64,000 nucleotides of DNA, taken from the NCBI GenBank assembly GCA_013141495.1, contig JABFQV010000006.1, positions 124,001-188,000 on the forward strand, in the 5' to 3' direction. The notes under the pieces were generated by a model. It was given only the letters and a program-made list of their open reading frames with translations, did no database searches and had not been told where the DNA came from. The stretch comes from Methylotenera sp. (GTDB lineage: Bacteria > Pseudomonadota > Gammaproteobacteria > Burkholderiales > Methylophilaceae). Below are positions 17,013 to 28,012 of this stretch, piece after piece. Position numbers and translations under genes: made by a program. The first letter of the stretch is position 1. Every line of letters begins with the position of its first letter.

Positions 17013-20000
17013 TTAGATAAATTCTTTCAACAGGGCTTTGACGAAATCAGCTCGGTGACTGATGGCTTCTAGTCCTACCGTTACTCTTAACTTGTCCGGT
17101 CCATTCATGCGGCACCTTCTGTCGCGTTGTAGCAGGTTAATCAATTTCATCGGGTCAATATCAGCTTTGGGGTTAAATTGCAGTTGAATGGCTGCATCGC
17201 TGGCGTCAATTTTAATAATCCCCAATGGTTTTGCCGCAATACGTAAGCGGTGGCATGCGATTAAAGCTTCGCCTTGCTCTGGTAGCAATCCAAAGCGGTC
17301 TATCAGTTCTTCTTGCAGGTTATCTAAATCATCATCTTCAACACAGTTGGCAAGGCGTTTATAAATCACCAAGCGCTCATGCACATCTGGGCAATAGGCG
17401 TTGGTAAGCAGTGCAGGGGTGTGCAGATTGATTTCTGTGGTGACGCTTAACGGTGCGTTTAAGTCAGGCTCTTTACCGGCTTTTAGTTGCTTAACTGCGT
17501 GGTTGAGCATGTCAGAATATAAATGAAAGCCAATTTCCTGCATTTCACCACTTTGTGAGTCACCTAGCAATTCGCCTGCGCCACGAATTTCCAGATCATG
17601 CATGGCAAGGTGAAATCCTGCGCCTAAGTCTTCCATTAGCTGAATTGCATCCAGACGTTTCTGCGCCTGTGGCGTAATTTTACGGTCTGGATCGGTAAGT
17701 AAATAAGCGTAGGCTTGGTGATGCGAACGCCCGACACGGCCACGTAATTGGTGCATCTGCGCTAAGCCGAACATGTCGGCTTTGTTCATGATAATGGTAT
17801 TGGCGGTGGGTACATCAATGCCCGTTTCAATAATCGTGGTACAGAGCAGTAAATTGTAACGTTGATGGTAAAAATCGCGCATCACATGTTCAAGTTCGCG
17901 TTCGCGTAATTGTCCATGCGCGACGGCAATGCGTGCATCTGGCAGAATACGTTCCAGTTTCTCGCGCATGGAGTGGATGGTGTCCACCTCGTTATGCAGA
18001 AAATACACTTGTCCGCCGCGCTTGAACTCGCGCATGACTGCTTCGCGAATAATGCCTTCAGAGTAATCGGTATGGAATGTTTTGATGCTTAACCGTTTTT
18101 GTGGCGGCGTGGTGATGATAGAAAACTCGCGTAAGCCTTCCATTGCCATACTTAAAGTGCGTGGAATTGGTGTGGCTGTTAGTGTGAGTACATCGACTTC
18201 GGCGCGCAGCGCTTTGAGCTGTTCTTTTTGACGTACGCCAAAACGGTGTTCTTCATCCAACACCACTAAACCTAGGTTTTTAAACTTCACATCTTTTTGA
18301 ATCAAACGATGCGTACCGATAATGATGTCAATTTGTCCTGCCTCTAAACCAGCCAGTGCTTCTTTTTGTTCTTTGGCGGTTCTAAAGCGTGAGATTTCTG
18401 CAATTTTAATCGGCCATTCTGCAAAGCGATCTTTAAAGTTGTTGAAATGCTGTTCAGCCAGTAGCGTAGTGGGGACCAGTACTGCAACCTGACGGCCGCC
18501 CATCACCGCTACAAAAGCTGCGCGTAGGGCGACTTCTGTTTTACCAAAGCCCACGTCACCACACACCAGCCTATCCATTGGGCGGCCTGATTGCATGTCT
18601 TTGATGACGTTTTCAATCGCTTCCAGTTGGTCTGGTGTTTCTTCAAACGGAAAGCCTTCACAGAACGCTTCGTAATCATGCAGACTTAAGGTAAAGGCAT
18701 GGCCGCGCCGCGCTGCACGTTGAGCATAAAGATTGAGCAGTTCAGCCGCGGTATCGCGAATCTGTTTGAGTGCTTTTTTCTTGGCTTTTTCCCAGTTGCC
18801 GCTGCCTAATCGATGCAGGGGCGCAGACTCCGGAGGTCCGCCAGAATAGCGTGAAATCAGGAATAGTTGTGAAACCGGCACATATAGCTTGTCGTCGCCG
18901 AAGTATTCCAACAGTAAAAACTCAGTTTCACCTTCGCCAAAATCCAGGTTGATTAAGCCTTTGTAGCGGCCAACGCCGTGCTGCTCATGTACCACGGGGT
19001 CGTTAATGCGCAGCTCGGATAAATCTTTGAGCATGCCTTCAGTACTGCGCGCTTTTTCTTTTTCGCGCCTGCGCTGTTGGCGTACAGTGGCGGCGTAGAG
19101 TTCGGCTTCGGTAATGATGGCGGTGGCGGGAGCGCTGTCAGTCAGTGCAACGCCTGCATGTAGCGAACTCACGCCTAACATGACATGCGCGTCGCTCGCC
19201 AGAAACGCTGCCCAGGTTTCGCAAGTGCCAACATTGAGGCCATGTTCAGCGAAAAGCTGTGTCATGGTTTCACGGCGGCCTAAGCTTTCTGCCACAATTA
19301 AAATGCGCCCTTTAAACTGGCTGATAAAGTCTGTCAGTTTGTGTAAGGGTTTCTCTGCACGGCGTTCAATATCCAGCGCGGGCAGGTTGTTGGTGCTGTT
19401 ACTGATGGTTAACGCAACTCTGGCAAAGGCATGCGTAGCGCCGAAAAAATCTTCAGTTTTAATCAGCAACTTTTCGGGGACTAGTAACGGGCGTTCTGCA
19501 TCATGCGCCAGTGTGCGGTAGCGTGATTGCGCTTCGCGCCAAAACTGTTGCGCACTTTGATCTAAATCACCATGCAGGCAAAGCAGGCTGTTGGCTGGCA
19601 GGTAATCGAGCAGGGTCGCTGTTTGTTCAAAAAATAGCGGTAAATACCATTCAATGCCGCCAGAGGCTACACCTTTGCTGACATCTTTATAAATTTTTGC
19701 CCGTTGCGGGTCGCCCTCAAATGCTTCGCGGAACTGGCTGCGAAACAGGGCAATACCCGTTTCATCTAATGGAAATTCGCGTGCAGGTAATAACCGGATT
19801 TCTGGTACCGGGTAAAGGCTGCGCTGCGTATCTACATCAAAAGTGCGGATGGTTTCAATTTCATCATCAAATAAATCAAGGCGGTAGGGCAGTGCAGAGC
19901 CCATGGGGAACAAATCAACCAAGCCGCCGCGCACGCTGAACTCACCATGACTGATGACTTGCGTAACGTGATGGTAGCCCGCTTCAGCACATTGGCGTCG

Positions 20001-20435
20001 CAGTGCTTCAAGGTCTAGTTTTTGCCCTTTTTTGAGCATAAAAGTATTGGCATTCAAATAAGCCTTCGGGCTTAATCGAATCAGTGCCGTTGCTAACGGC
20101 ACAATCACCACATCACAGGCGTTTTGCGCAATGTGGTAAAGCGTAGTTAGGCGTTCTGAAATTAAGTCAGGGTGCGGTGAAAACTGGTCGTAAGGTAGCG
20201 TTTCCCAGTCCGGCAATAAATGTACGCTCAAACTCGGTGCAAAATAGGGGATTTCTTCCAGCAGGCGCTGTGCATCAAAAGCATTGGCGCTGATGATGAC
20301 TAGTGGTTGGCTGGGTTTGCTGGCTTTAAGTTTTAGTGCCAAATTTGCCAATGAAAGCGCATCTTCACCACTAGTAGCAAGCGTGATGCGACTTGCTAGG
20401 CCAAGGCTTGGAATTGGCAGGGTTGTCTGCGTCAT
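17013..20435 (-). CDS. mfd: Transcription-repair coupling factor Mfd
   Basis: This 1140-residue ATPase removes RNA polymerase stalled at lesions and recruits UvrA. The N-terminal UvrB-like region (about residues 20-340) is followed by the polymerase-interaction domain with [12 protein letters not shown] and [15 protein letters not shown] (about 480-530). The motor comes next: Walker A in [16 protein letters not shown], the DEEH box in [29 protein letters not shown], and the translocation region ending in [14 protein letters not shown]-terminal regulatory domain completes the protein. Length and order match the family. A TATAAT box lies about 40 bases upstream on the minus strand without a convincing -35. 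The downstream GGDEF-EAL gene is probably cotranscribed. Confidence 0.97.
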   Translation of the reverse strand: MTQTTLPIPSLGLASRITLATSGEDALSLANLALKLKASKPSQPLVIISANAFDAQRLLEEIPYFAPSLSVHLLPDWETLPYDQFSPHPDLISERLTTLYHIAQNACDVVIVPLATALIRLSPKAYLNANTFMLKKGQKLDLEALRRQCAEAGYHHVTQVISHGEFSVRGGLVDLFPMGSALPYRLDLFDDEIETIRTFDVDTQRSLYPVPEIRLLPAREFPLDETGIALFRSQFREAFEGDPQRAKIYKDVSKGVASGGIEWYLPLFFEQTATLLDYLPANSLLCLHGDLDQSAQQFWREAQSRYRTLAHDAERPLLVPEKLLIKTEDFFGATHAFARVALTISNSTNNLPALDIERRAEKPLHKLTDFISQFKGRILIVAESLGRRETMTQLFAEHGLNVGTCETWAAFLASDAHVMLGVSSLHAGVALTDSAPATAIITEAELYAATVRQQRRREKEKARSTEGMLKDLSELRINDPVVHEQHGVGRYKGLINLDFGEGETEFLLLEYFGDDKLYVPVSQLFLISRYSGGPPESAPLHRLGSGNWEKAKKKALKQIRDTAAELLNLYAQRAARRGHAFTLSLHDYEAFCEGFPFEETPDQLEAIENVIKDMQSGRPMDRLVCGDVGFGKTEVALRAAFVAVMGGRQVAVLVPTTLLAEQHFNNFKDRFAEWPIKIAEISRFRTAKEQKEALAGLEAGQIDIIIGTHRLIQKDVKFKNLGLVVLDEEHRFGVRQKEQLKALRAEVDVLTLTATPIPRTLSMAMEGLREFSIITTPPQKRLSIKTFHTDYSEGIIREAVMREFKRGGQVYFLHNEVDTIHSMREKLERILPDARIAVAHGQLRERELEHVMRDFYHQRYNLLLCTTIIETGIDVPTANTIIMNKADMFGLAQMHQLRGRVGRSHHQAYAYLLTDPDRKITPQAQKRLDAIQLMEDLGAGFHLAMHDLEIRGAGELLGDSQSGEMQEIGFHLYSDMLNHAVKQLKAGKEPDLNAPLSVTTEINLHTPALLTNAYCPDVHERLVIYKRLANCVEDDDLDNLQEELIDRFGLLPEQGEALIACHRLRIAAKPLGIIKIDASDAAIQLQFNPKADIDPMKLINLLQRDRRCRMNGPDKLRVTVGLEAISHRADFVKALLKEFI

Positions 20436-20554
20436 GTGTGTGGATTATTGCAATGTGTAAGGGCGATATTATAACGGTTGCGACGCACCTGCCGTTATAT
20501 ATTCAGGGATATTTTAAGCCGTTGCACCGTTACAAAGGCGTGGGATGTGAGCAG

Positions 20555-21286
20555 TTATCTAGAATACTCAATTGCAACATCAGCAAGTTCACTAGCCGCT
20601 TTTAATCTTGCTTCATTAAAGGCTGTAGCAACGCCAGATGCGCTGCCGTTTTGTAACTGTTGACTCATGTCCTTGGTGTCAATAACGCCTAGTGGGTCAA
20701 CCACACCCATTGCACCTTCTACACCTTGGTCAATCACAGCTGATCCCAGTTTTTTTAGTTTGTCGGTGTTTGCATTTTCACCATTAACAATTCGGCCACT
20801 TAAATCAATAGCTTCTCCTGCAAATGATGCGCTAGAGGTTAAAAAGCCTGCAATGACAGCACCTTTTTTCCCTAATTTATGCGCAGCAATTTCAAGTACT
20901 TTTGCCACATCACTTTTAGCTAATTGGTCTGCGTCAAAAGGTAAATTTGGAATGATTGCGTGGTGTACATTACGTAATTGATTCATGGCTGAGGCGTAGT
21001 TTTCCTTAACCCCGTCAGCTAGCTTGCCACCTTCAGCTTTTGCCACTTCAATCGTCCATTGCACCGCATTTTTTCTGGCGCTATCTAAATCCTTATTCCC
21101 TAGGTATCTTGCATCAGGCACAAGTGCATCTGGTGAGTTAATATGCATCGTGAGGGATTTGCCTTCAAGTAGCGCGACCCCTTTGGTGTTTATTTCCTGT
21201 TGGATTTTATCGTTATTGCCCAAGTAAGTCGAATGTGGTTTGGCTAATACATGAGGTGTGTTGTATTGGGGTGTTGTTTCTGCCAT
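20555..21286 (-). CDS. Unrecognised 243-residue protein with a duplicated YLGN motif
   Basis: I do not recognise a family. The frame opens at a TTG at 21298, but GGAG sits six bases before the ATG at 21286, which I take as the start. YLGN occurs twice, exactly 40 residues apart (21-24 and 61-64), suggesting a short internal duplication. Residues 140-205 are rich in Gly, Ala, Ser and Val, with hydrophobic patches such as GAVIAGFLTSSASFAGEAI and GVEGAMGVVDPLGVID, while the C-terminal end is helical and charged. There is no signal peptide, and the hydrophobic patches are short for membrane spans. It lies alone between mfd and tldD on the same strand. A secreted or surface protein is possible but unproven. 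Confidence 0.7.
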   Translation of the reverse strand: MAETTPQYNTPHVLAKPHSTYLGNNDKIQQEINTKGVALLEGKSLTMHINSPDALVPDARYLGNKDLDSARKNAVQWTIEVAKAEGGKLADGVKENYASAMNQLRNVHHAIIPNLPFDADQLAKSDVAKVLEIAAHKLGKKGAVIAGFLTSSASFAGEAIDLSGRIVNGENANTDKLKKLGSAVIDQGVEGAMGVVDPLGVIDTKDMSQQLQNGSASGVATAFNEARLKAASELADVAIEYSR

Positions 21287-21372
21287 GTTCATCTCCAATT
21301 AGGATTTTAGCGTACGTAATATGTAGCTTGCAGTATAACGCTAACCATTTGTTATTAATAGGTTATTAGGGG

Positions 21373-22848
21373 TTAAGCCGTGCCGCCTACAGTTAAACCG
21401 TCAATTTTTAGCGTCGGCTGGCCAACACCTACCGGCACACTTTGACCTTCTTTACCACAAGTACCTACGCCGCTATCAAGCGACATATCGTTGCCTATCA
21501 TCGATACGCGTTTCAGCACATCTGGCCCGTTGCCAATCAGCGTGGCACCTTTGACTGGATAAGTGATTTTGCCGTCTTCGATCATGTAGGCTTCAGCTGC
21601 GCTGAATACAAATTTACCGCTGGTAATGTCAACTTGTCCGCCGCCAAAGTTGGCTGCGTACAAACCTTTTTTAACCGATTTAATGATTTCTTCCGGAGGT
21701 ACCGTGCCATTGAGCATGTAGGTGTTGGTCATGCGCGGCATCGGAATATGTGCGTAACTCTCGCGGCGCGCATTGCCTGTGATTGGCATGTTCATCAAAC
21801 GTGCATTGAGGGTATCTTGGATATAGCCACGCAAAATGCCGTCTTCGATCAGCACGGTTCTATTGGTGGGGTTGCCCTCATCATCCACACTCAACGAGCC
21901 GCGACGGTCGGCAATGGTGCCGTCATCCACAATAGTGATGCCTTTTGCCGCAACTTGTTGGCCTATCATATTGCTGAAAGCAGAGCTGCCTTTGCGGTTG
22001 AAGTCACCTTCTAAACCGTGGCCGATGGCTTCGTGCAATAAAATACCAGGCCAGCCGGCGCCTAATACGACCGTCATGCTACCGGCGGGGGCAGGGCGTG
22101 CATCCAGGTTAATAATAGCTTGATGCACAGCTTTTTTCGCGTAATCCTGTAACACTTCATCGGTAAAGTAGCTGTAATCAAAACGCCCGCCGCCACCTGC
22201 TGAGCCTTGTTCGCGGCGACCATTGCTTTCTGCAATCACGCTAATACCTACGCGCACCAGCGGGCGCACGTCGGCTGCCATTACGCCATCGTGGCGCGCT
22301 ACCATCACTACTTCATATTCGCCCGCAATCGATGCGGTTACCTGTGTAATGCGCGGGTCCAACTTTCTGGCGATAGATTCTAAATGTTCAAGTAGTTTTA
22401 CTTTTGCTTCAGCTGAAAGTGAGGCGATCGGGTCTTGTGGCAAATACAGTTGCTTCGGTTGTGACGTAATAATCGATTTTGCCGTTTGCTCATTGCCCAA
22501 ACTGGCGATAGATTTCGTTGCTTTAGCGGCTTCTACCAGTGCTTCCAGATTGATGTCGTCAGAATAGGCAAATGCAGTTTTTTCACCACTGACGGCGCGT
22601 ACGCCTACGCCTTGGTCGATTGAGAAATTACCGGATTTCACCTGGCCTTCTTCAAGCCCCCAGCTTTCACTACGGCTGTATTGAAAGTACAAATCTGCGT
22701 AATCAATTTTGTGCGACATCATGTCACTCAATACATTCTGTAGCTTTGCAACGTCTAGGTTGGAAGGCGCTAACAGCGCCTCGGTTGCGGCATCAAAGTG
22801 TGAACCTTTGATGAGACTTGAGCTACTTGGAGTTTCTTGAGTTTTCAT
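21373..22848 (-). CDS. tldD: Metalloprotease TldD
   Basis: This 491-residue soluble protein is the TldD subunit of the TldD/TldE protease, known for processing peptide antibiotics and antitoxins. The metal site HEAIGH (HExxxH, H272-E273-H277) is followed by GLEGDFNRKGSSAF, and the C-terminal part contains GTCGKEGQSVPVGVGQP. The frame extends upstream to a TTG at 22896 that would overlap the preceding gene. I prefer the ATG at 22848, which gives the usual length. It is last in a leftward yhdP-nit-tldD series, 34 bases after the nitrilase gene. Its TldE/PmbA partner is not in the window. Confidence 0.95.
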   Translation of the reverse strand: MKTQETPSSSSLIKGSHFDAATEALLAPSNLDVAKLQNVLSDMMSHKIDYADLYFQYSRSESWGLEEGQVKSGNFSIDQGVGVRAVSGEKTAFAYSDDINLEALVEAAKATKSIASLGNEQTAKSIITSQPKQLYLPQDPIASLSAEAKVKLLEHLESIARKLDPRITQVTASIAGEYEVVMVARHDGVMAADVRPLVRVGISVIAESNGRREQGSAGGGGRFDYSYFTDEVLQDYAKKAVHQAIINLDARPAPAGSMTVVLGAGWPGILLHEAIGHGLEGDFNRKGSSAFSNMIGQQVAAKGITIVDDGTIADRRGSLSVDDEGNPTNRTVLIEDGILRGYIQDTLNARLMNMPITGNARRESYAHIPMPRMTNTYMLNGTVPPEEIIKSVKKGLYAANFGGGQVDITSGKFVFSAAEAYMIEDGKITYPVKGATLIGNGPDVLKRVSMIGNDMSLDSGVGTCGKEGQSVPVGVGQPTLKIDGLTVGGTA

Positions 22849-22882
22849 GAGTTCAGTTTCAATAGAGTAATAAGGCACAACA

Positions 22883-23761
22883 TTATTTACTGACAACCTT
22901 AATGGTACGATGTTTCAGCGCAGGCAAGCTTTTTCTCAAGCTCTCTTGGTATTTCGGGTTCATGGTTGCCATGACAACCCCAGAACCGCGGGGTAACCTA
23001 TCAAGTATTACGCCCCATGGGTCAACGATCATACTATTACCATGTGTTTCACGTCCTGAAATATGGTAGCCGCCTTGGGCTGGAGCGATAACATAACTCA
23101 GGTTTTCAATGGCGCGTGCGCGAATCAGGCTTTCCCAATGGGCTTTGCCGGTAGTGTCAGTAAACGCTGCGGGTATGACGATAATATCCACTTCACCCAT
23201 GGCGCGATAAAGTTCCGGGAAGCGCAAATCGTAACAAATAGACAAGCCAATTTTCCCAAAGGGTGATTTTACGATGACCACTTCACTGCCTGCTTCAATG
23301 GTTTTTTCTTCGGAGTAATGTTCGTTACCTAAATCCAGGCCAAACAAATGAATTTTGTCGTAGCGTGCTACTTGTTTACCTTTGTCGTCATATACCAGGC
23401 AACTGTTGCGTACCTTATTAGGGAAGTTACTCACTAGCGGAACCGAGCCGCCTATCAACCAGATTTTATATTTTTTTGCTATTTTGCTTAAAAAGTCTTG
23501 AATCGGCCCGGTACCGACTTCTTCACGTACGGCTACTTTGTCAGTTTCTTTGAGACCCATAATGGCAAAATACTCAGGAAGTACCACCAGCTTAGCGCCC
23601 TGATTCGCTGCGATTTCAATGAGACGCTCTGCTTCACTCAAATTGGCACTTACTTGCGGCCCAGACGCCATCTGGATTGCTGCGATTTTGATGATGTCTT
23701 TGTTGATCTCTTGTTTGCTTAGTTTAGCTTTGGTGGTTTTTAAGCGGGAAGTAATAGCCAT
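22883..23761 (-). CDS. Nitrilase-superfamily carbon-nitrogen hydrolase
   Basis: This 292-residue amidase has the Glu-Lys-Cys triad: E63 in VLPEYFA, K136 in YDKIHLFG and C176 in SICYDLRFPELYR. It belongs with Nit1/omega-amidase-like enzymes that hydrolyse deaminated glutathione or omega-amides, often regarded as metabolite repair. The substrate is not certain from sequence. The first 24 residues are lysine-rich and precede the usual family start (DIIKIAAIQM), but no later methionine fits better than M1. It lies 20 bases after yhdP and 34 before tldD, an order repeated in many betaproteobacteria, so cotranscription is likely. Confidence 0.92.
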   Translation of the reverse strand: MAITSRLKTTKAKLSKQEINKDIIKIAAIQMASGPQVSANLSEAERLIEIAANQGAKLVVLPEYFAIMGLKETDKVAVREEVGTGPIQDFLSKIAKKYKIWLIGGSVPLVSNFPNKVRNSCLVYDDKGKQVARYDKIHLFGLDLGNEHYSEEKTIEAGSEVVIVKSPFGKIGLSICYDLRFPELYRAMGEVDIIVIPAAFTDTTGKAHWESLIRARAIENLSYVIAPAQGGYHISGRETHGNSMIVDPWGVILDRLPRGSGVVMATMNPKYQESLRKSLPALKHRTIKVVSK

Positions 23762-23781
23762 GAGTAATCCAAATAGTTTTT

Positions 23782-26700
23782 TTAATTAAGTGGTGAGATG
23801 TCGTTACTTTGATCATTATTTTTATTATTGCCAGTAGATTTTACCTCTTGAGGCTTATCCCATGTGCCAATAATTTCATATTCAGAAGACGCTATTTTAT
23901 TAAGTGGGTCTTTTAATATTTTTTGTGCCAAAAATGCCACAGCGCCAACCAGCGGGCCACCAGCTAAGGCTGCGAGAGAAATACTATCACTAATGCGCGG
24001 CATCACTTTAACAAAAAGGTGCTGTGTTTCTTTTTTTAAATTAGTTTCACCTTTAATTTTAACGTCGGCAGCAGGCCCCGACATTGCAAAGTCGTCACTG
24101 CGCATCACGCCTTGGTTAATTTTAACGGTTGCGTTAATTTTGTCAAAAGCAAAACCATTGCTAAATAAATCTCTGAAGTCTAATGTTAAGCGGCGCGGTA
24201 AACTTTGCAGGCTAAGTAGCCCCAGTAGGCGGCCAACCCCTGGCTGCGCTTGCAAAACTTGCCCCTTACGTACTTCAAATTGCAGTTCGCCATTTAAACG
24301 AGTGGTATCAAATTGACGCGGACTGCCCGGCCAATGCAACGTACCGGTTAACTCACCTTCACCATCTTTAATGGTATCTGGGTAGCCAAACCGTTTTAGC
24401 GTTTTACCTAAATCTTTGATGTCCCAAGTTAAATTGAGGTAGGTGTTGGGGCTTCTTACCCAGTTGTTCCATTGCCCTTCACCGCTAATGGATCCTTCAG
24501 GGGTGCTAAGTTTAAATTTCCGTATATTCCAGTTGTCGTTTTGTGGGTAAGCAATAAGTTCTAATGTGCCCAGATTTTTATTATCCAGCTCAAAGTTATC
24601 GGCAACGATATCAAGTGATGGATAGTCTTGGTCGAGCTTAACAAACTGCTTTAAATTGGCATTTAATGCATCACTCTCCAAATTAGTGGATATTTTATGC
24701 GGTGCGATATCTGGAATGGTGAGCTTACTTAACCGCGCTAGCAGTGTGCCGTTATTTTGACTTTGCCATTGTAAGTCGCCCGAAATTTCACGGCTTTGTA
24801 TGTTTGCTTGTAAGCCTTCTTTATTGGGCTTATTAGTGATGGTGAGCTGGTTTAAACGTCGGTCAAAAATATCGAGCGCATTCACTTTAAGCGCTATTTT
24901 TTGAATAGGCAGTGAAGCTGATTGTTTCGGGCCACCTGTAAAATCCCGCAACACACCGCGCCAGGCATCCGCATCAAGATAGTCCAAGTTGCCAGTCACC
25001 TGAATGCCTTTTGGCGGGCGTGCTTCATTGTTAATCTCACTAAAATTAACAGCATTGCTGTTTATATTAACGCTGGCGGAATCCAGCTGCATTTTTCCAT
25101 TGCTTGCACTGCGTATTATTTTTGCGCCAATTTTGTTATCAATATTGACAATTAGGGTGTCGGTATTGGCGTCTTGTTTTTTGTCCACGCGCAGGCTAAA
25201 TGGTTGGCTGGCTGATTTATTAAGGGGCGCTGGTAGATGAGAAGTGATGCCGTTTAAATCAGAGCGTATGCCAATGCTCACACGAGGTTTTTGAATCAAA
25301 ATATCGCCCGCCCAGTCTGCATTGCCACTGATATATTGTGAGGCTTTGGCAAAATTTTGCTCTTTAAAAATTTGTTTAAGGCCTTCGTCGTTAAGTTTGC
25401 CACGGATGGCCACACGGATAGATTTATCTTTGCCTGAGGTTAAATTAAAGGCCACGGGTGAGCTAAAAGCGGTGGCTTTGATGTTTTTTGCAGTCAGGCT
25501 ACTTTCGGTAAACTCTAATACACCATTGATATTGCTGAGCGCGGGGATGTCATCATTCGCCATTGTGCCGTTAGTGATTTGATACAAGCCTTTGTATTTA
25601 GACGCCTCTATATCTTGCATCGGAATTTTTAAATCAAGGTTAAGTTTACCTTTACCGCTGGTTTTCAAGTTGTCAGTAAAGCCTTGCGTGATTTCGTGTA
25701 CGGGGCTTTTATTCACAAAGTTTATCCCTTCACTCACAGAACCTTGAATTTCAGACTCAACGTTAAGTATCGGATAGTCGGCATCCAGCTGGGCAATCGT
25801 TGTTTTACTCTTAATGATTTGGTTGCCAAGGATGCGTCCAGTATGCGCATTCAGTTCCATGCGCTTACCTTCAAACAGCATATTTAAACCCAGTTTTTCT
25901 ATCACGGGCCAGCCAGTGCCATATTCTAAAAGGGCATCACTGATTTTAGCGCTGGCTCTAAAAACGCCTTGTTTGGGGTCTGGATTGTTTTTACTGTCCA
26001 CAAATGGAAAGTCGTCCAAGCGACCTTTTACAGTGAGGTTGATGTCTTCAGCGCGCCCAGCCAAGATGGAGGTATCCAGCCAGCGCAGCGTAGTTTCACC
26101 TAGCATGGTGGGGTAGTAAAATGATGCGAACTTCGCGTTGCCGTTGCCAAATTTGCCTTGCAAATTAAGGTAGCCGCCTTTAATGCCATCCATCTTGTAA
26201 TTGGCATCGACTACACCAGATAAATGCGGGCTGCTAATACTAAGTTTACTGGCTTTAATTTCTGACACTTTATCGCCTATGCGCCAAGAGATTTCTCCAC
26301 TTAACTTATCGGCAGGTACAGGGCCGCGTAGGATGTCTTTAATGTCCAGTGTGGCATTTTGTGTGTTTAGCTGCAAATGACCATTTTTTTCATTGGCCTG
26401 TATTTCACCTGCTAGATTAGTAAAGCCAGGTATTTTGTCATGTGCTTGAATACTTAAATGATTAAATTTGGCGCCAATTTGGTATGCGCTTGTTTTATCG
26501 TGTTGCGCCTCCCAGTGCATTGTTAGGTTGTTGAGGGTGCCTTGTGAAGCCATTCCGGTAATTTTTTGCAACAACACTTCGGGTAATGGTAGCTGTAACA
26601 ATGTGGGCTGAATCAGCGCTAAATCAAGCTGAGGCAGCTTTAAGTTAAGGGTTTGGTGGCCTTGGTTGGTTTGGGCGTAATCAGCATTGATGTTTTGCAA

Positions 26701-27738
26701 ATTCAAGCCGTTATTTGCAATAAGCGTCAGCGCATTAACACTCACTGATTGACCAAAGCTTGTTCTAGCCGTATTTACGGTAGGCGCAATTGAAAAGTTA
26801 AGTTTGTTTAAGTTGTTCCAGTTAACTTTCCCGGCCAGCTTGCTCAGCGATATTGGCGCAACACTTGGTTTAAGTTGCAATTGCAGATTTGTAAGACTCA
26901 CTTCACTCGTGATGGATTGCACCTGCATACTTGCAAATTTAACGGTGACATCAGCGCTGCCAATGCCTGATTGCAAATCGACAGGATAATCAAACCAAGC
27001 TTTAAAAGCGGCTAAATTGGCATCTTTGAGTTGCACGGTAATATTGCCGCGCCATGTATCAATCTGGCTAACATCATTGCCATAGAGATTGCCGCTCATC
27101 ACAATCGGATAGTTGCTACCGGTAGAAGGTTGCGCGCTCACTGTGAACAAATGGTTTTTAACAATGCTCCTCCACGGCGGACTGGTAATTTCAATATTTA
27201 GCTTATCCAAACTTAAAGCCGGTGCGTTACGCTTTTCATCCAACCAAATAACTTTAGCGCCATTGATGACAAGCTTACTTTGTCTTAATAACCAGTTAGG
27301 TAAATCAGGTTTTGATTCACCCAACATGCTAAAGCCGGCTACAAAAATCTCACCGCTGGCAATGCGGCGAATAGTCAGCGCTGGTGCGTGGATAATGAGC
27401 TCGGCCAGACGTGGTTCGAGTAAAGGTACGCTGAGCCAGGACAAAGAAATATCCGACTGCTCCAGTTGCAAAGCAGGACGATTTTGGAGATCAAAAATCG
27501 TAATATCGTTGAGTGTTAAGTGCGGATTAACGCCACGCCAATCTGCTTTAATGTTGCCGATGACTACTTTTTGTTTGATGGTTTGGCTGACAAATGTGGC
27601 AATGGACGCTTTGTATTGATTGATATTGGGCATAAACCATAAATGCAGGCTCAGTGTGGCTATAAGCAGAATAGCAACCACTGTACCAGTGGCCCAAAGT
27701 GCCACGCGATAAACCCAAAGCAGAGATTTTTTGACCAT
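23782..27738 (-). CDS. yhdP: YhdP-family AsmA-like envelope protein
   Basis: This 1318-residue protein is of the YhdP/TIGR02099 family. One N-terminal membrane helix (about residues 8-32) anchors it in the inner membrane, and the remainder is a very long, mostly beta periplasmic part ending in an AsmA-like C-terminal section. In enterobacteria, YhdP, TamB and YdbH act as bridge-like carriers of phospholipid to the outer membrane. I infer the same role here. The length matches the family. The C-terminal tail is rich in Asn, Asp and Lys and looks disordered. It is the first gene of the leftward yhdP-nit-tldD operon, and the 274-base gap upstream should contain the promoter. Confidence 0.92.
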   Translation of the reverse strand: MVKKSLLWVYRVALWATGTVVAILLIATLSLHLWFMPNINQYKASIATFVSQTIKQKVVIGNIKADWRGVNPHLTLNDITIFDLQNRPALQLEQSDISLSWLSVPLLEPRLAELIIHAPALTIRRIASGEIFVAGFSMLGESKPDLPNWLLRQSKLVINGAKVIWLDEKRNAPALSLDKLNIEITSPPWRSIVKNHLFTVSAQPSTGSNYPIVMSGNLYGNDVSQIDTWRGNITVQLKDANLAAFKAWFDYPVDLQSGIGSADVTVKFASMQVQSITSEVSLTNLQLQLKPSVAPISLSKLAGKVNWNNLNKLNFSIAPTVNTARTSFGQSVSVNALTLIANNGLNLQNINADYAQTNQGHQTLNLKLPQLDLALIQPTLLQLPLPEVLLQKITGMASQGTLNNLTMHWEAQHDKTSAYQIGAKFNHLSIQAHDKIPGFTNLAGEIQANEKNGHLQLNTQNATLDIKDILRGPVPADKLSGEISWRIGDKVSEIKASKLSISSPHLSGVVDANYKMDGIKGGYLNLQGKFGNGNAKFASFYYPTMLGETTLRWLDTSILAGRAEDINLTVKGRLDDFPFVDSKNNPDPKQGVFRASAKISDALLEYGTGWPVIEKLGLNMLFEGKRMELNAHTGRILGNQIIKSKTTIAQLDADYPILNVESEIQGSVSEGINFVNKSPVHEITQGFTDNLKTSGKGKLNLDLKIPMQDIEASKYKGLYQITNGTMANDDIPALSNINGVLEFTESSLTAKNIKATAFSSPVAFNLTSGKDKSIRVAIRGKLNDEGLKQIFKEQNFAKASQYISGNADWAGDILIQKPRVSIGIRSDLNGITSHLPAPLNKSASQPFSLRVDKKQDANTDTLIVNIDNKIGAKIIRSASNGKMQLDSASVNINSNAVNFSEINNEARPPKGIQVTGNLDYLDADAWRGVLRDFTGGPKQSASLPIQKIALKVNALDIFDRRLNQLTITNKPNKEGLQANIQSREISGDLQWQSQNNGTLLARLSKLTIPDIAPHKISTNLESDALNANLKQFVKLDQDYPSLDIVADNFELDNKNLGTLELIAYPQNDNWNIRKFKLSTPEGSISGEGQWNNWVRSPNTYLNLTWDIKDLGKTLKRFGYPDTIKDGEGELTGTLHWPGSPRQFDTTRLNGELQFEVRKGQVLQAQPGVGRLLGLLSLQSLPRRLTLDFRDLFSNGFAFDKINATVKINQGVMRSDDFAMSGPAADVKIKGETNLKKETQHLFVKVMPRISDSISLAALAGGPLVGAVAFLAQKILKDPLNKIASSEYEIIGTWDKPQEVKSTGNNKNNDQSNDISPLN

Positions 27739-28012
27739 TTATTTAGTGGGTTTTATTTTTGTGTGTAAGTAGGTGCTATTTTACTGCAATATCAATCGAT
27801 GGAACTGATTTGTAGGGTGGTGCTTGGATAAATCTTACGGGCACCTTACTATATCTCCACGCATGGGTCGTTGATTTTAGAATTTTTTCATCGACAACTA
27901 TTGTGTTAAAAATGAAGTTTTATGAAGAGTCATCTCTGAATCATTTAGAATAGCGGTTTTGCTAAAAATTGGTTGACCAATCGCGCAAAATTTTTTTTGA
28001 GATTACTTTCAC

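Noticed and set aside
21442-22014. Long open frame on the plus strand opposite tldD
   Set aside because: It lies wholly inside tldD, has no ribosome site and no recognisable domain, and the minus-strand frame carries an intact HExxxH protease. It is a shadow.
27739-28012. Degenerate repeat (GTAGGTGC to GGGCACCTTAC) upstream of the ABC-F gene
   Set aside because: The two halves match over only a few bases and do not form a convincing stem; it may be a decayed repeat but cannot be supported.
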